From: Streptomyces sp. B3I8 | GTDB taxonomy: Bacteria; Actinomycetota; Actinomycetes; Streptomycetales; Streptomycetaceae | Length of the DNA: 64,000 nucleotides | NCBI RefSeq assembly: GCF_030816915.1 | Contig: NZ_JAUSYN010000002.1 | Coordinates: 2,617,501-2,681,500 of the forward strand | Direction of reading: 5' to 3' | In this document: positions 53,009 through 62,267 of the stretch, one piece after another | Layout of the letters: each line of letters opens with the position of its first letter | Numbering within the stretch: the stretch's first letter is position 1 | Position numbers and translations under genes: made by a program | The notes under the pieces: generated by a model | Seen by the model: the letters and a program-made list of their open reading frames with translations, nothing else | Databases searched by the model: none | Told to the model about the DNA's origin: nothing

Positions 53009-54657
53009 CAGAGGGTGGTCTCCGGAGACTGGGCGGGCGGGGCGGCGGACGGGCCGTCGGCCGCGACGGGGGTCTGGGCGGCGGGTCCGTCGGCGGCGTT
53101 GTCGGTGGTGCCGCCCGCGGCGCCGGGCCCGACGGACGGGGAGGGGTCCGGGGAGGTGACGGCGGAGGTGGTCGGGGACGGGGAGGCGGGCGGGTTGTCG
53201 ACGGTGCCCGTGCCACCGCCGCCGGTGCCCGGGTCGGTCTTGGTGCCGCCGCCGGACGACTTCTTCGTGGTGGAGGCCGACGGCTTGGGCTTCTTGCCGG
53301 AGGTGCCCGGCTTCTTGCTGCTGCCCGCGGAGACCCCGGGCGAGGCGGAGGCACCGACGGGCGGGGCGGCACCGCCGGTCGGGCCACCGGGGTCGGCGCT
53401 GACGCCGGGAAGGACACCACCGGTGACCGCGGACGGGGCGGCGGAGTGCGAGGGACGGGAGGAGGTCTCGACCTTGTTCGCCGGAGCCTTGTCGGCCGCG
53501 CCGGGGATGGGCACGGGGACCCAGGGCGCGGCGGAGTTGCCGGACAGCAGGGTCGCGACGATCACGACGGCGTAGAGGCCGCAGGCGATGCCGACGGCGA
53601 TGCCGATGCGGCGGAAGCGACGGCTGCGGCGGCCCGACTCGTCGACGAAGACGGGCCCGTCGGAGTCCTTGCCACCACCGTCGGCGACGGGGCCGGTGGG
53701 TCGCCCCGTCCCGGCGGCTCCGGGAGCCGTGCCGGGCGCGGGCGTACGGCCGCCGTCCAGCCGCCGGCCGACGCCGTCGAGCTGCACGGTGACCTCGTGC
53801 GGGTCGTGGTTGCGGCCGGGCTCGCCGGTGCGCTCCCAGGCGGGGCGGGGGCCGGCGCCCTTCGGCGGGCGGGGCGCGGGTGCGGGTGCGCCGCCGGGCG
53901 TGGAGGGGGTGCCGGTGGTGCGGGAGGCACCGGGGACCGGCTCGGGGAGGACGGCGGTCCCCGGCTCGGACACCCCAAACATGTTCATGTCAGACGTCAC
54001 ACGTGTCACTGGTGCGGACGCCTCGACCTGGTCCTTTTTCGACAACGGGCGCGTCTCGGGCTCGGCGGGCGCGGCGGTCACGGAGGGCCCGGGTCTGCCT
54101 CCTGGCACTCCGGCTCCCGGCCGCGGCGAGAGACGGCGGGTCGACGAAGGTGTCGGCGGACGGCCCGGCACAGGAGCCGCCGGACGTGCCGACGGACGTG
54201 CCGTGTCGAAGGGCGCGAGCAGATCCGCCCCGACGGACGCGGAGTCCGGCGTGACCCCCGAGGCCGTGCCCGGCACGGAGTCCGGCGCGACACCCGACGC
54301 CTTGCCCGGCGGCCCGGAACCCTCGTCGAGCGCCGCGGCGCCGGCGCCAGGGCCCCGCTTCTTGTCGAACCACGACCCCGGCGTACCGGCGGGCTCCTCC
54401 GAGGCGCCCGGCTGTCCCGCCTGCCCGCCCTCCGGACGGACCGCCCGCCAGGCGGCCGTACGACCGCCCGCTTCCGGCCAGACGACCGGGCCGCGACTGC
54501 CGGGGCCGTCACCGGCCTCGCCGGTTCCGCCCGGCTCCCGTACGGCGGAGCGCTCGGCCGGTTCGTTCGGACCTCCGGCCGTCCCGCCCTGTTCGGTACG
54601 GGTTTTCCGCTCGTTCGGTTGGGCGTTATTCCGCCACTTCTCCACGCGCACGTACAT
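53008..54657 (-). CDS. Single-span membrane protein with long disordered arms, first gene of the matAB-like operon
   Basis: About 549 residues. A Gly/Pro/Ala-rich cytoplasmic region fills residues 1-310, with the only charged patches near WRNNAQPNERKTRT and LSKKDQVEASA. A basic block RRSRRFRRIGIA precedes one TM helix, followed by a Ser/Thr/Pro-rich outer region with KKPGTSGKKPKPSASTTKK. No enzyme motif is seen. Position before matB suggests MatA or a partner, from memory of the mat locus. ATG 54657 is adjacent to GGGGGG and GTG 54651 has better spacing, so the start is uncertain. Confidence 0.7.
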   Translation of the reverse strand: MYVRVEKWRNNAQPNERKTRTEQGGTAGGPNEPAERSAVREPGGTGEAGDGPGSRGPVVWPEAGGRTAAWRAVRPEGGQAGQPGASEEPAGTPGSWFDKKRGPGAGAAALDEGSGPPGKASGVAPDSVPGTASGVTPDSASVGADLLAPFDTARPSARPAAPVPGRPPTPSSTRRLSPRPGAGVPGGRPGPSVTAAPAEPETRPLSKKDQVEASAPVTRVTSDMNMFGVSEPGTAVLPEPVPGASRTTGTPSTPGGAPAPAPRPPKGAGPRPAWERTGEPGRNHDPHEVTVQLDGVGRRLDGGRTPAPGTAPGAAGTGRPTGPVADGGGKDSDGPVFVDESGRRSRRFRRIGIAVGIACGLYAVVIVATLLSGNSAAPWVPVPIPGAADKAPANKVETSSRPSHSAAPSAVTGGVLPGVSADPGGPTGGAAPPVGASASPGVSAGSSKKPGTSGKKPKPSASTTKKSSGGGTKTDPGTGGGGTGTVDNPPASPSPTTSAVTSPDPSPSVGPGAAGGTTDNAADGPAAQTPVAADGPSAAPPAQSPETTL

Positions 54658-54811
54658 CCCCCCAGGGGCATCACACTTCAGGTGGGCGTACGCGTCCGGG
54701 CCTACGTACTTACTGTCGGACCGGGCCCCCACCCGGTCCGAGCGCCCCCTTTATCACATTGCGCCCGGGGCACTGAATGTAGCGCATGTGCCCATGTGGT
54801 GGAGATCGTTC

Positions 54812-55834
54812 TCAACGAGAGGTCACCATGACGAGTGCATCCATGGCCGGAATCCAGCCCCCCTCAGGCCGGTCGAGCCACCTCTCCTCGATCGCCAGTT
54901 CGGTAACAGAACGCCTGAGTGCATCCAATCCCGGATGAACCGCTCCTTTTCGCCACACGAGTGATACGGGAGACAGCGGAACGGGGTCAACCAGAGGTCG
55001 TATGACGGTATGAGGCATGGCCGGAAAGTCCTCCACGGCGAGGACGGGGTACCGGGTCTTCGCCATGATCCGCCGGAACTCCTCGACGCCGACGGCCAGG
55101 GGCGCAGGGGGCGCGAGTTCGATACCACGCCCCTCGAACAGGCGACGCGCGAGGTCGGTCCACTCCAGCGTGCGCGGGTTGCCCGCGCCCGCGTACACGG
55201 TCTCGCCCGCCAGCGCACGCACCGGCACCTCCTCCAGGTCCGCGAGCGGGTGTCCCTCGGGCAGGAGCACCGCCATCCGCTCGTACCGGACCGGCTGGTG
55301 CAGCAGCCGGTCGCGCACCGCGGGGTCGAGCCCGGCGAACCGGCCGAAGGAGGCGTCTACGCGACCGGCCAGGATCTCGCCGGCGGCCCAGGTCAGCCCG
55401 GACTCGAAGCGGGCCATCAACTCCAGCTCCGGGACGAGCTCCCGGGCCCGGTCGAGCACCCGCAGCCCGAACAGCCCCGGGCTGTTGACGTCGACGAGCA
55501 GCGGCCGTTCGGGCTCCCCGCGCCCGAACGCCGCGAGCAGCGCGCGCTGCGCGTCCAGCACCCGGCGGGCGTACGGCAGCAGGCGGACACCGTCGGCGGT
55601 GAGGGAGACCTGCCGGGTGCTGCGCTCGAACAGTTCGACGCCCAGCTCCCGTTCGAGCCGCCGGACGTCCCGGCTGAGCGCCTGCTGGGCGACGTACAGC
55701 CGGGCGGCGGCCCGCGTGAAGTGCAACTCCTCGGCGACGGCGACGAAGGCGCGCAGCAGACGGGGATCGAGCGCACGGCCGGAGGAACCGGGAGTGCCCG
55801 AGGGACTGGATGGCGTCGCCGACATCGCTGACAT
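54812..55834 (-). CDS. LysR-family transcriptional regulator
   Basis: A 340-residue regulator. The winged HTH is [40 protein letters not shown] and [20 protein letters not shown]; the periplasmic-binding-like effector domain follows with [20 protein letters not shown] and [16 protein letters not shown]. It is divergent from an MFS transporter with an 83-bp gap, the usual layout for LysR and target. The inducer is unknown. The start at 55834 leaves an 18-residue Ser-rich leader. Confidence 0.92.
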   Translation of the reverse strand: MSAMSATPSSPSGTPGSSGRALDPRLLRAFVAVAEELHFTRAAARLYVAQQALSRDVRRLERELGVELFERSTRQVSLTADGVRLLPYARRVLDAQRALLAAFGRGEPERPLLVDVNSPGLFGLRVLDRARELVPELELMARFESGLTWAAGEILAGRVDASFGRFAGLDPAVRDRLLHQPVRYERMAVLLPEGHPLADLEEVPVRALAGETVYAGAGNPRTLEWTDLARRLFEGRGIELAPPAPLAVGVEEFRRIMAKTRYPVLAVEDFPAMPHTVIRPLVDPVPLSPVSLVWRKGAVHPGLDALRRSVTELAIEERWLDRPEGGWIPAMDALVMVTSR

Positions 55835-55917
55835 CGGGTGAATCTACAACCGAGGTGCGTGAATGACGCCACAACAGGTGTTGGACCCCGGCTCACCGCC
55901 GCCGCGACGGTGGACGC

Positions 55918-57363
55918 GTGCCGATACCGAACCCGGAAGCCCCGGACGCGCCACCCGCCCGAGCCCACCTCACGGCCGCGCCGGCGACCGCGACCGCGCC
56001 CCCCGCCGCAACCCCATCCACCGCCCCCGCGGCCTCCACCGCCCCGGCGGCGTCCCCCTCCCCGACCCGGCCCACCTCCGCCACCACCCTCCTCGCCCCC
56101 TACCGCACCCTCTTCTCCCGCCCCGGGACCCGCGCCTTCACGCTCGGCAATCTCATGGCACGGCTGCCCTCCGGGATGTTCGGTGTCAGTGCGGTGACCA
56201 TGATCGCCGGGGCGCGGGGGTCGTACGCCCTGGCCGGTGCCGTCACCGCCACGGGGCTCGCGGCGACCGCGGTGGCCGGGCCCTGGACCGCGCGGCTCGT
56301 GGACCGGTACGGCCAGGCCCGGATCGCCGTGCCCGCCGCACTGACCGCGGCGCTCGGCAGCCTCGCCCTGCTGCTCTGCGTGCACTTCGACGCACCCGGG
56401 TGGACCCTGTTCGCCGCCTACGCCGCCACCGCCACCACTCCCAACACCGGCGGCATGTCCCGCGCCCGCTGGCAGCACCTTCTCCGCGACGACCCGGCCG
56501 CCGCGCACACCGCGAACTCCTTCGAACAGGCCGCGGACGAGCTGTGCTTCATGCTCGGCCCGGTACTCGCGGCCTTCCTGTGCGGCTCGCTCCTTCCCGA
56601 GGCGGGCACGCTGGTCGCGGCGGTCCTGCTCATCGCGGGCATCCTGGTCTTCGCCGCCCAGCGCGCCACGGAACCGCCCCCGGCCCGTGCGGGGACCCGC
56701 GGCCGCTCGCCCCTGCGCAGCCCCGGGATGCCGGCGCTGCTGCTCACCCTGGTGGCGACGGGCGCGGTGTTCGGGGCGATGGAGGTCGTCACGATCGCGT
56801 ACGCCGACGCGCGCGGGCACCGCTCGGCGGCGGGCGTGATCCTGGCGCTGCAGGCAGCCGGGTCGTGCGCGGCGGGGCTGGTGTACGGGGCGCTGCGCGC
56901 GGGCGGGAAGGGCCCTGCGGAACGTCGGCTGCCGTGGTGCCTGCTGGCGATGACCGGTCTCATGACTTTGCCGGGCGTGTCCGTCCGGACGTCCGGCTCC
57001 CTCGTCCTGCTCGCCGTCGCCCTGCTGTTCGCGGGGACGGGGACGGCTCCCACGATGGTGACGGCGATGACCCTGGTCCAGCGCCGCTCCCCGCGGGGCC
57101 GCCTGAACGAGGGCATGAGTCTTGCGGTGACGGCACTGCTGGCGGGCATGGCGGGCGGCTCGGCGACGGGCGGCTCGATGGCGGAACACCTCTCACCGCG
57201 GACGGGTTACGCCGTGCCGGCGGTGGCGGCGGCCCTGGCTCTGCTGCTCGGGACGGCAGCGAGCCGGGGCCGCCGCTCCGAGTCAGGAAAGGTAGAAACT
57301 CTTACCGCTCGACGTGTCGATGGTATTGATGGTGAGGGTCCGGGAGATGTCCCACTGGAATGA
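55918..57363 (+). CDS. MFS transporter, divergent from LysR gene
   Basis: A 481-residue transporter with a 55-residue Ala/Pro/Thr-rich leader. Twelve-helix MFS features include GNLMARLPSGMFGVSAVTM, ATAVAGPWTARLVDRYGQAR and GALRAGGKGPAERRLPWC. It likely exports a compound sensed by the LysR protein. It starts at GTG 55918. Its last 27 residues (after RSESG) read through the 3' end of the small secreted-protein gene on the opposite strand, giving an 81-bp overlap, and are not typical MFS sequence. Confidence 0.87.
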   Translation: MPIPNPEAPDAPPARAHLTAAPATATAPPAATPSTAPAASTAPAASPSPTRPTSATTLLAPYRTLFSRPGTRAFTLGNLMARLPSGMFGVSAVTMIAGARGSYALAGAVTATGLAATAVAGPWTARLVDRYGQARIAVPAALTAALGSLALLLCVHFDAPGWTLFAAYAATATTPNTGGMSRARWQHLLRDDPAAAHTANSFEQAADELCFMLGPVLAAFLCGSLLPEAGTLVAAVLLIAGILVFAAQRATEPPPARAGTRGRSPLRSPGMPALLLTLVATGAVFGAMEVVTIAYADARGHRSAAGVILALQAAGSCAAGLVYGALRAGGKGPAERRLPWCLLAMTGLMTLPGVSVRTSGSLVLLAVALLFAGTGTAPTMVTAMTLVQRRSPRGRLNEGMSLAVTALLAGMAGGSATGGSMAEHLSPRTGYAVPAVAAALALLLGTAASRGRRSESGKVETLTARRVDGIDGEGPGDVPLE

Positions 57364-57639
57364 GGCTATGTAACCTCCGCCGGCGCTGTCCACGTTGACT
57401 TGTTCCACACCGCTGTTGCCGATATTGGCGACGTTTCGGCACTGTCCGGGCTGAACCAGGTCACTGATCCAGTGGCCTCGATTGGGGAACTCGATCTGGG
57501 AGGCGTAGGAGCCGCGGGAACACAGCGTGAGCGTTCCCCCCGCTGCCGACGCCTGGGCCGTAGCAGGCAGAAGCGCGACCGCGGCACCTGCCGCCACCGG
57601 CACCGCGACCGCTGCGGCGATCCGTCGAAGAGTGCGCAT
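57283..57639 (-). CDS. Small secreted protein
   Basis: A 118-residue exported protein. MRTLRRIAAAVAVPVAAGAA then ALLPATAQASA is a Sec signal peptide with likely cleavage after AQA. The mature part has two Cys (TLCSRGSYA, PGQCRNVAN), likely a disulphide, and a beta-rich GYIASFQWDISRTLTINT end. I do not recognise the family; similar small secreted proteins are frequent in Streptomyces. ATG 57639 has AGGAGG 6 nt upstream, a strong site. It overlaps the MFS 3' end on the opposite strand. Confidence 0.85.
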   Translation of the reverse strand: MRTLRRIAAAVAVPVAAGAAVALLPATAQASAAGGTLTLCSRGSYASQIEFPNRGHWISDLVQPGQCRNVANIGNSGVEQVNVDSAGGGYIASFQWDISRTLTINTIDTSSGKSFYLS

Positions 57640-57886
57640 GTATTCCTCCTGTACGAGACACGACCTGGATGCGGAGCTGACTGTTCTGCCGAGCAGCACG
57701 CTAGGTATGCGTCGGAGAAGGAGGCAAGATTATCTTTTGGCCACCACCGCAGAATCGCCCGGAAGTTGTCCGGAACGGGGGTTTGGAAGTCCGAGGTGAT
57801 ACGGCGACCCCGAAAGGTTGCCCTTCAGGTCGGTCCGTGCGGGCACACTTCACGAATTCATGGAACCGAAGAAATGGCTCCCGAAT

Positions 57887-58885
57887 TCAGCGCCGTACCG
57901 GCGCACCCGTCCCTCCCCCGACCCGCCCACGCGCCCGCCCGAGAAGGCGCCCGCGCACCCGCCCCACCAACTCCTGCGCCGCCCCGTCCCACTCCGGGTA
58001 CCGGAACGCGAACCCCGCCCCCGTCAACCGTCCCGGGACCACGCGACGGCTCTTGAGCAGTAGTTCCGTGTCCGAGCGCAGCGCGAACGCGCCGAGTTCG
58101 GCCATCCACCTGGTCGCCGGGAGGCCCACCGGCATCCCCCACGCGGAACGCAGTGCGCGCATGAACGCCCGCTGCGGCAGGGGGCCCGGGGCCGCCAGGT
58201 TCACCGGCCCCGTGATGTCCTCACGGTCGATCAGGAACTCCACCGCGCGTACGAAGTCGTGCTCATGGATCCACGAGACGTACTGTGCCCCGCCGGCCAC
58301 CGGGCCGCCGAGTCCGAGGCGGGTCAGGCCCAGCAGGACGGAGAGGACGCCGCCGGGGTCCGGGCTCATCACCATGGCCGCGCGCAGGGCGACCTTGCGG
58401 GTGGCCGGCGTGTCCGCCTCCTCCTGCGCCCGCTCCCAGTTCTTCGCGATGTCGACGCTGTACGACCAGTAGTCCGGCACGCCCGCCTCGCCGCCGCCGA
58501 TCACACCGGTGGCCTCGTCGTGGGGTGCGTCGAAGCGGTGGGCGTACACCGTGGCGGTGCTCATCTGCAGCCAGAGCCGGGGCGGCCGGGCGGCGTCCGC
58601 GATCGCGGTGCCCACGACCCGGGCCGAGTCGACCCGGGAGGCCATCATCTCCCGCAGATTGGCCTCGGTGTACCGGCAGCTGACGCTCCGCCCGGCCAGG
58701 TTGATCACGACGTCACTGCCGTCGACCGCCGCCGTCCACGGCCCCGGCGTCCGGCCGTCCCACGCGATCTCGCCCTCGCCCCGCGGGTGCCTGGTGAGCA
58801 CCACGACCTCGTGTCCGGCGGCGCCGAGCGCGCGCCGCAGGATCGCACCGACCTGTCCGGTCCCACCGGGTACCACGATCTTCAT
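57887..58885 (-). CDS. TIGR01777-family NAD-dependent epimerase/reductase
   Basis: A 332-residue SDR-like protein: MKIVVPGGTGQVGAILRRAL, IAWDGRTPGPW and VVINLAGRSVSCRY (diagnostic for TIGR01777), then MSTATVYAHRFDAPHDEATG and WEHEHDFVRAV-like sequence WIHEHDFVRAVEFL. C-terminal DUF1731 region with LLKSRRVVPGRLTGAGFAF. Cell-division inhibitor SulA is a historical misnomer for this family; the real substrate is unknown. ATG 58885 has GGAGGGGGAGA upstream. A palindromic promoter lies just before it. Confidence 0.9.
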   Translation of the reverse strand: MKIVVPGGTGQVGAILRRALGAAGHEVVVLTRHPRGEGEIAWDGRTPGPWTAAVDGSDVVINLAGRSVSCRYTEANLREMMASRVDSARVVGTAIADAARPPRLWLQMSTATVYAHRFDAPHDEATGVIGGGEAGVPDYWSYSVDIAKNWERAQEEADTPATRKVALRAAMVMSPDPGGVLSVLLGLTRLGLGGPVAGGAQYVSWIHEHDFVRAVEFLIDREDITGPVNLAAPGPLPQRAFMRALRSAWGMPVGLPATRWMAELGAFALRSDTELLLKSRRVVPGRLTGAGFAFRYPEWDGAAQELVGRVRGRLLGRARGRVGGGTGAPVRR

Positions 58886-58917
58886 CGTCTCCCCCTCCTT
58901 CGCCTCACCTCGGAACG

Positions 58918-58947
58918 ACCATAGCCCAGAATCTTGAACGCGTTCAA
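58918..58947 (-). promoter_or_regulatory. Promoter with overlapping palindromic operator of the TIGR01777 gene
   Basis: On the minus strand TTGAAC (58947-58942), an 18-bp spacer and TATGGT (58923-58918) form a good sigma70-type promoter. The palindrome TTGAACGCGTTCAA (58934-58947) covers the -35 element, suggesting a repressor such as TetR or LacI type. Confidence 0.6.
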
Positions 58948-58984
58948 AAACCCCCCTCGAAAACACTGATTCCCGCACACCCCA

Positions 58985-59013
58985 TTGACGCGCCCCCTCC
59001 CCCCGCCTACCGT
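58985..59013 (+). promoter_or_regulatory. Promoter of the xyloside ABC operon
   Basis: TTGACG (58985-58990), 17-bp spacer, TACCGT (59008-59013). Predicted start near 59020, inside the palindrome TCGAAGCGCTTCGA (59018-59031). A second half-match TCGAAGCGGTTCGA is at 59041-59054. Operators over the start suit LacI-type repression of sugar uptake. Confidence 0.65.
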
Positions 59014-59068
59014 CCCGTCGAAGCGCTTCGATCAATCGCATCGAAGCGGTTCGACGGGACGGTAGGCG
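59004..59068. repeat. 29-bp inverted repeat with 7-nt loop containing two LacI-type operators
   Basis: Left arm 59004-59032 starts CGCCTACCGTCCCGTCGAAG, loop CAATCGC (59033-59039), right arm 59040-59068. Only one of 29 pairs is mismatched (position 59023 versus its partner). Each arm contains a TCGAAGC operator-like palindrome. The leader RNA would form a very stable hairpin about 55 bp before the start of the binding-protein gene. Confidence 0.9.
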
Positions 59069-59123
59069 CCCCCACGCCCCTCCACGGCACCCACCCCACT
59101 CCGACGCCCCCAGGAGGCACGGG

Positions 59124-60431
59124 ATGTTGACGGCACGAAGGCGTCTGGTCGCGACCGCGGCCGCGTTGCTCAGCGGAGCCCTGCTGCTCACCGCCTGCGG
59201 CGGCGACTCGGACGGCGCGTCCGGGGACGGCAAGACACTCAAGCTGTGGCACTACGAGACCGCGGACAGCGCGATGGGCATCGCCTGGAACGAGGCGATC
59301 AAGGAGTTCAAGGCCCAGCACCCGGGCGTGAAGGTCGAGTTCGAGGAGAAAGGCTTCGAACAGATCCAGAAGACCGCGCCCATGGTCCTGAACTCCTCCG
59401 ACGCCCCCGACGTCATGGAGTACAACAAGGGCAACGCCACCGCCGGTCTGCTCTCCAAGCAGGGTCTGCTCACCGACCTGTCCGGCGAGGTCACCGGGCA
59501 CGGCTGGGACAAGAAGCTGAGCGCCGGCGTCGCCACCACCGCCCGCTACGACGCGAACGGCGTGATGGGCTCCGGAAAGTGGTACGGCGTGCCCAACTAC
59601 GCCGAGTACGCGATGGTCTACTTCAACAAGGACCTGTTCAAGAAGTACGGCGTCGCCGAGCCCAAGTCCCCCAGGACCATTGCCGACCTCACCGCCGCGA
59701 TGGACGCCTTCGTCGCCAAGGGCGTCACCCCGCTCGCCAACGGCGGCGCCGAATACCCCGCCCAGCAGTACCTCTACCAGCTCGCCCTCTCCAAGGCCGA
59801 CCGCTCCTGGGTCGACGGCTACCAGCTCTACAAGGGCAAGGTCGACTTCCACGACGCTGCCTGGACCTACGCCGCCACCACCTTCGCCGACTGGGTGAAG
59901 AAGGGGTACATCAGCGACAGGTCCAGCAGCACCAAGGCCGAGGACACCGGGCTCTCCTTCATCCAGGGCAAGGCACCGATCTTCTTCAGCGGCAGCTGGT
60001 GGTACGGGCGCTTCAAGTCGGAGAACAAGTTCGACTGGGACACCGCCCTGTGGCCCGGCTCCAAGCTGACCCTCGGCTCCAGCGGCAACCTCTGGGTGGT
60101 CCCCAAGGGCGCCAAGAACAAGAAGCTGGCGTACGACTTCATCGACATCACCATGTCGAAGAAGATCCAGAACCTGCTCGGCAACAGCGGCGGCATACCC
60201 GTCGCCGCCGATGCCTCGGCCGTCACCGACCCGCGGGCCAAGACCCTCATCGGCGACTTCACCACCGTCTCCGACCGTGACGGCCTCGCCTTCTACCCCG
60301 ACTGGCCGGTCGCCGGCTTCTACGACGTCCTCGTCTCCGAGACGCAGAAGCTGATCACCGGCAGCGAGAAGCCCGACGCGTTCCTGAACAACCTGCAGAG
60401 CGCCTACGACAAGGGTGCGCCGAAGAAATGA
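59124..60431 (+). CDS. ABC sugar-binding lipoprotein (putative alpha-xyloside uptake)
   Basis: A 435-residue solute-binding lipoprotein. The signal peptide ends in the lipobox LLTACGGDSDG (Cys about residue 25). Family 1 binding-protein landmarks: TLKLWHYETADSAMGIAWNE, DAPDVMEYNKGNATAGLL, YGVPNYAEYAMVYFNKDLF and GKAPIFFSGSWWYGRF. The linked alpha-xylosidase suggests isoprimeverose or other alpha-xylosides as ligand. The stop overlaps the first permease start. Confidence 0.92.
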   Translation: MLTARRRLVATAAALLSGALLLTACGGDSDGASGDGKTLKLWHYETADSAMGIAWNEAIKEFKAQHPGVKVEFEEKGFEQIQKTAPMVLNSSDAPDVMEYNKGNATAGLLSKQGLLTDLSGEVTGHGWDKKLSAGVATTARYDANGVMGSGKWYGVPNYAEYAMVYFNKDLFKKYGVAEPKSPRTIADLTAAMDAFVAKGVTPLANGGAEYPAQQYLYQLALSKADRSWVDGYQLYKGKVDFHDAAWTYAATTFADWVKKGYISDRSSSTKAEDTGLSFIQGKAPIFFSGSWWYGRFKSENKFDWDTALWPGSKLTLGSSGNLWVVPKGAKNKKLAYDFIDITMSKKIQNLLGNSGGIPVAADASAVTDPRAKTLIGDFTTVSDRDGLAFYPDWPVAGFYDVLVSETQKLITGSEKPDAFLNNLQSAYDKGAPKK

Positions 60432-61384
60432 CGGTCACCGTCGACCGCGGCGGGCGCGCCCCCGCCGGTCCCTCGCACCCGCGGCGCCCCCGCAACCCGT
60501 ATCCGCTCTTCCTCCTCCCCGGCGTGCTCGCCTTCCTCGTCGTGATCGTCGGGCCGTTCCTGATGAACACCGGCGTGAGCTTCACCGAGTGGTCGGGCGT
60601 GGGCAGCCCGAAGTGGACCGGGCTCGCCAACTACCGCGAACTGCTGGACGATTCCGAGTTCTGGGCGTCGTTCCGGCACAGCCTGTTCATGGTGGTCGCG
60701 ATGGCCGCCGTGCCGACCGTCGTCGGACTCGTGCTTGCGGCAGCGCTGTTCGACTTCGTCGGCAAGCACTTCGGCCCCAGGATCGCGGCCGTGCTGCGCG
60801 CCTGCTTCTACCTGCCGCAGGTGCTGCCGATCGCGGTCGCCGGGATCGTCTGGAGCTGGATCCTCGCGCCCGAGAACGGCTCGCTCAACGAGCTGCTGAA
60901 GGCCGTCGGGCTCGGCTCCTGGCAGCAGGATTGGCTGGGCGACCCGGACATCGCGCTGTACAGCGTGATGGGGGTGATGGTGTGGGTACAGATCGGCTTC
61001 CCGCTCGTCGTCTTCATGGCAGGGCTCCAGCGCGTCGACCCGGGGCTCTACGAGGCGGCCGAGCTGGACGGCGCCGGCTGGTGGCGCCGCTTCTGGCACA
61101 TCACGCTGCCGCAGATCCGGCCCGAGATCTACGTCGTGCTGACCTGGTGCTCCATCGCCGCGCTCAAGGTGTTCGGCGCGGTGTACGTCCTCACCAAGGG
61201 CGGCCCGGGCGGCGCGACCGACGTGCCCTCGTACTTCTCCTTCACCACCTTCTTCGAAAAGACCCAGGTGGGCTACGGCGCGGCGATCTCCACCGTGCTC
61301 ACCGTGATCATCCTGCTGCTGTCCCTGGTCGGTCTGAAGCTCCAGACCCGCGCCGAGGACGCCGAGGAAGGGGGCCGCGCATGA
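60428..61384 (+). CDS. ABC sugar transporter permease 1 (MalF-type)
   Basis: A 318-residue inner-membrane permease. Six predicted hydrophobic spans begin with YPLFLLPGVLAFLVVIVGPF; the EAA loop, which contacts the ATPase, is YEAAELDGAGWWRRFWHITL. It pairs with the next permease. The ATG overlaps the binding-protein stop by 4 bases. No ATPase gene is seen; the general sugar ATPase MsiK is the likely partner in Streptomyces. Confidence 0.93.
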   Translation: MTVTVDRGGRAPAGPSHPRRPRNPYPLFLLPGVLAFLVVIVGPFLMNTGVSFTEWSGVGSPKWTGLANYRELLDDSEFWASFRHSLFMVVAMAAVPTVVGLVLAAALFDFVGKHFGPRIAAVLRACFYLPQVLPIAVAGIVWSWILAPENGSLNELLKAVGLGSWQQDWLGDPDIALYSVMGVMVWVQIGFPLVVFMAGLQRVDPGLYEAAELDGAGWWRRFWHITLPQIRPEIYVVLTWCSIAALKVFGAVYVLTKGGPGGATDVPSYFSFTTFFEKTQVGYGAAISTVLTVIILLLSLVGLKLQTRAEDAEEGGRA

Positions 61385-62256
61385 CCGCCGTACCCACCAC
61401 CGCGCCGCGGACCCGGAAGGTGCCCCGCCCCTCCCGCTCCGTCGTCGCCCGCTACCCCGTCCTGGTGGCGCTGTGCATCGGCGCGCTGTTCATGGTCGTG
61501 CCGTTCGTCATCGTCACCGTCAACGCGCTGAAGTCGCCCACCGAGTACGCGCAGAACGGTCCGCTCAGCCTGCCGCACGGCGTCCACCTGGACGGCCTGA
61601 AGGACTTCTGGGAGCGCGTCGACTACGGGCAGAAGCTGTGGAACTCGGTCCTGATCAGTGGCTCGGTAGCCGTCCTGGCCGTGATCCTCTCCGTCCTCAA
61701 CGCGTACGCCATCGGGATCGGCCGGATCCGGGGCCGCACCTGGGTGCTGGCGTTCTTCGTGCTGGCCAACGTGCTCCCGCAGGAGGCGCTGGTCTACCCG
61801 GTGTACTACCTGAGCAAGGAGACCGGTCTGTACGACACCCGGCTCAGCGTGATCATCGTCTTCACGGTGATCCAGGCCGCGTTCGGCACGTATCTGCTCT
61901 CCTCCGTCCTCGGCACCTTCCCGCGCGAGATCATCGAGGCGGCCCGCATCGACGGGGCGAACGCCTGGCAGGTGCTGTGGCGGATCGTGGTGCCGATGAG
62001 CCGGCCCACCCTCGGCGTGCTGATGGTCTTCTTCTTCATCTGGACGTGGAACGAGTTCCTGCTCCCCCTGGTCATGCTGATCTCCAACGACAACCAGACG
62101 GTGTCGGTGGCGCTCGGCGTCCTCCAGGGCCAGCACCTGATGGACGCGACGATGACCAACGCGGCCGCCCTCCTCGGCGTGCTCCCCGCCCTCGTCTTCT
62201 TCCTCGTCTTCCAACGCACCCTCACCCGCGGCATCGCCGTGGGTGCCGTCAAGTAA
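61381..62256 (+). CDS. ABC sugar transporter permease 2 (MalG-type)
   Basis: A 291-residue permease. It starts at ATG 61381, overlapping the permease 1 stop (ATGA). Spans include YPVLVALCIGALFMVVPFVI; the EAA loop is IIEAARIDGANAWQVLWRIV; and WTWNEFLLPLVML near the C-terminus is typical of MalG-type proteins. It forms the membrane channel with permease 1. The GH31 gene starts 11 bp downstream. Confidence 0.93.
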   Translation: MTAVPTTAPRTRKVPRPSRSVVARYPVLVALCIGALFMVVPFVIVTVNALKSPTEYAQNGPLSLPHGVHLDGLKDFWERVDYGQKLWNSVLISGSVAVLAVILSVLNAYAIGIGRIRGRTWVLAFFVLANVLPQEALVYPVYYLSKETGLYDTRLSVIIVFTVIQAAFGTYLLSSVLGTFPREIIEAARIDGANAWQVLWRIVVPMSRPTLGVLMVFFFIWTWNEFLLPLVMLISNDNQTVSVALGVLQGQHLMDATMTNAAALLGVLPALVFFLVFQRTLTRGIAVGAVK

Positions 62257-62267
62257 GGGGATCCCGC

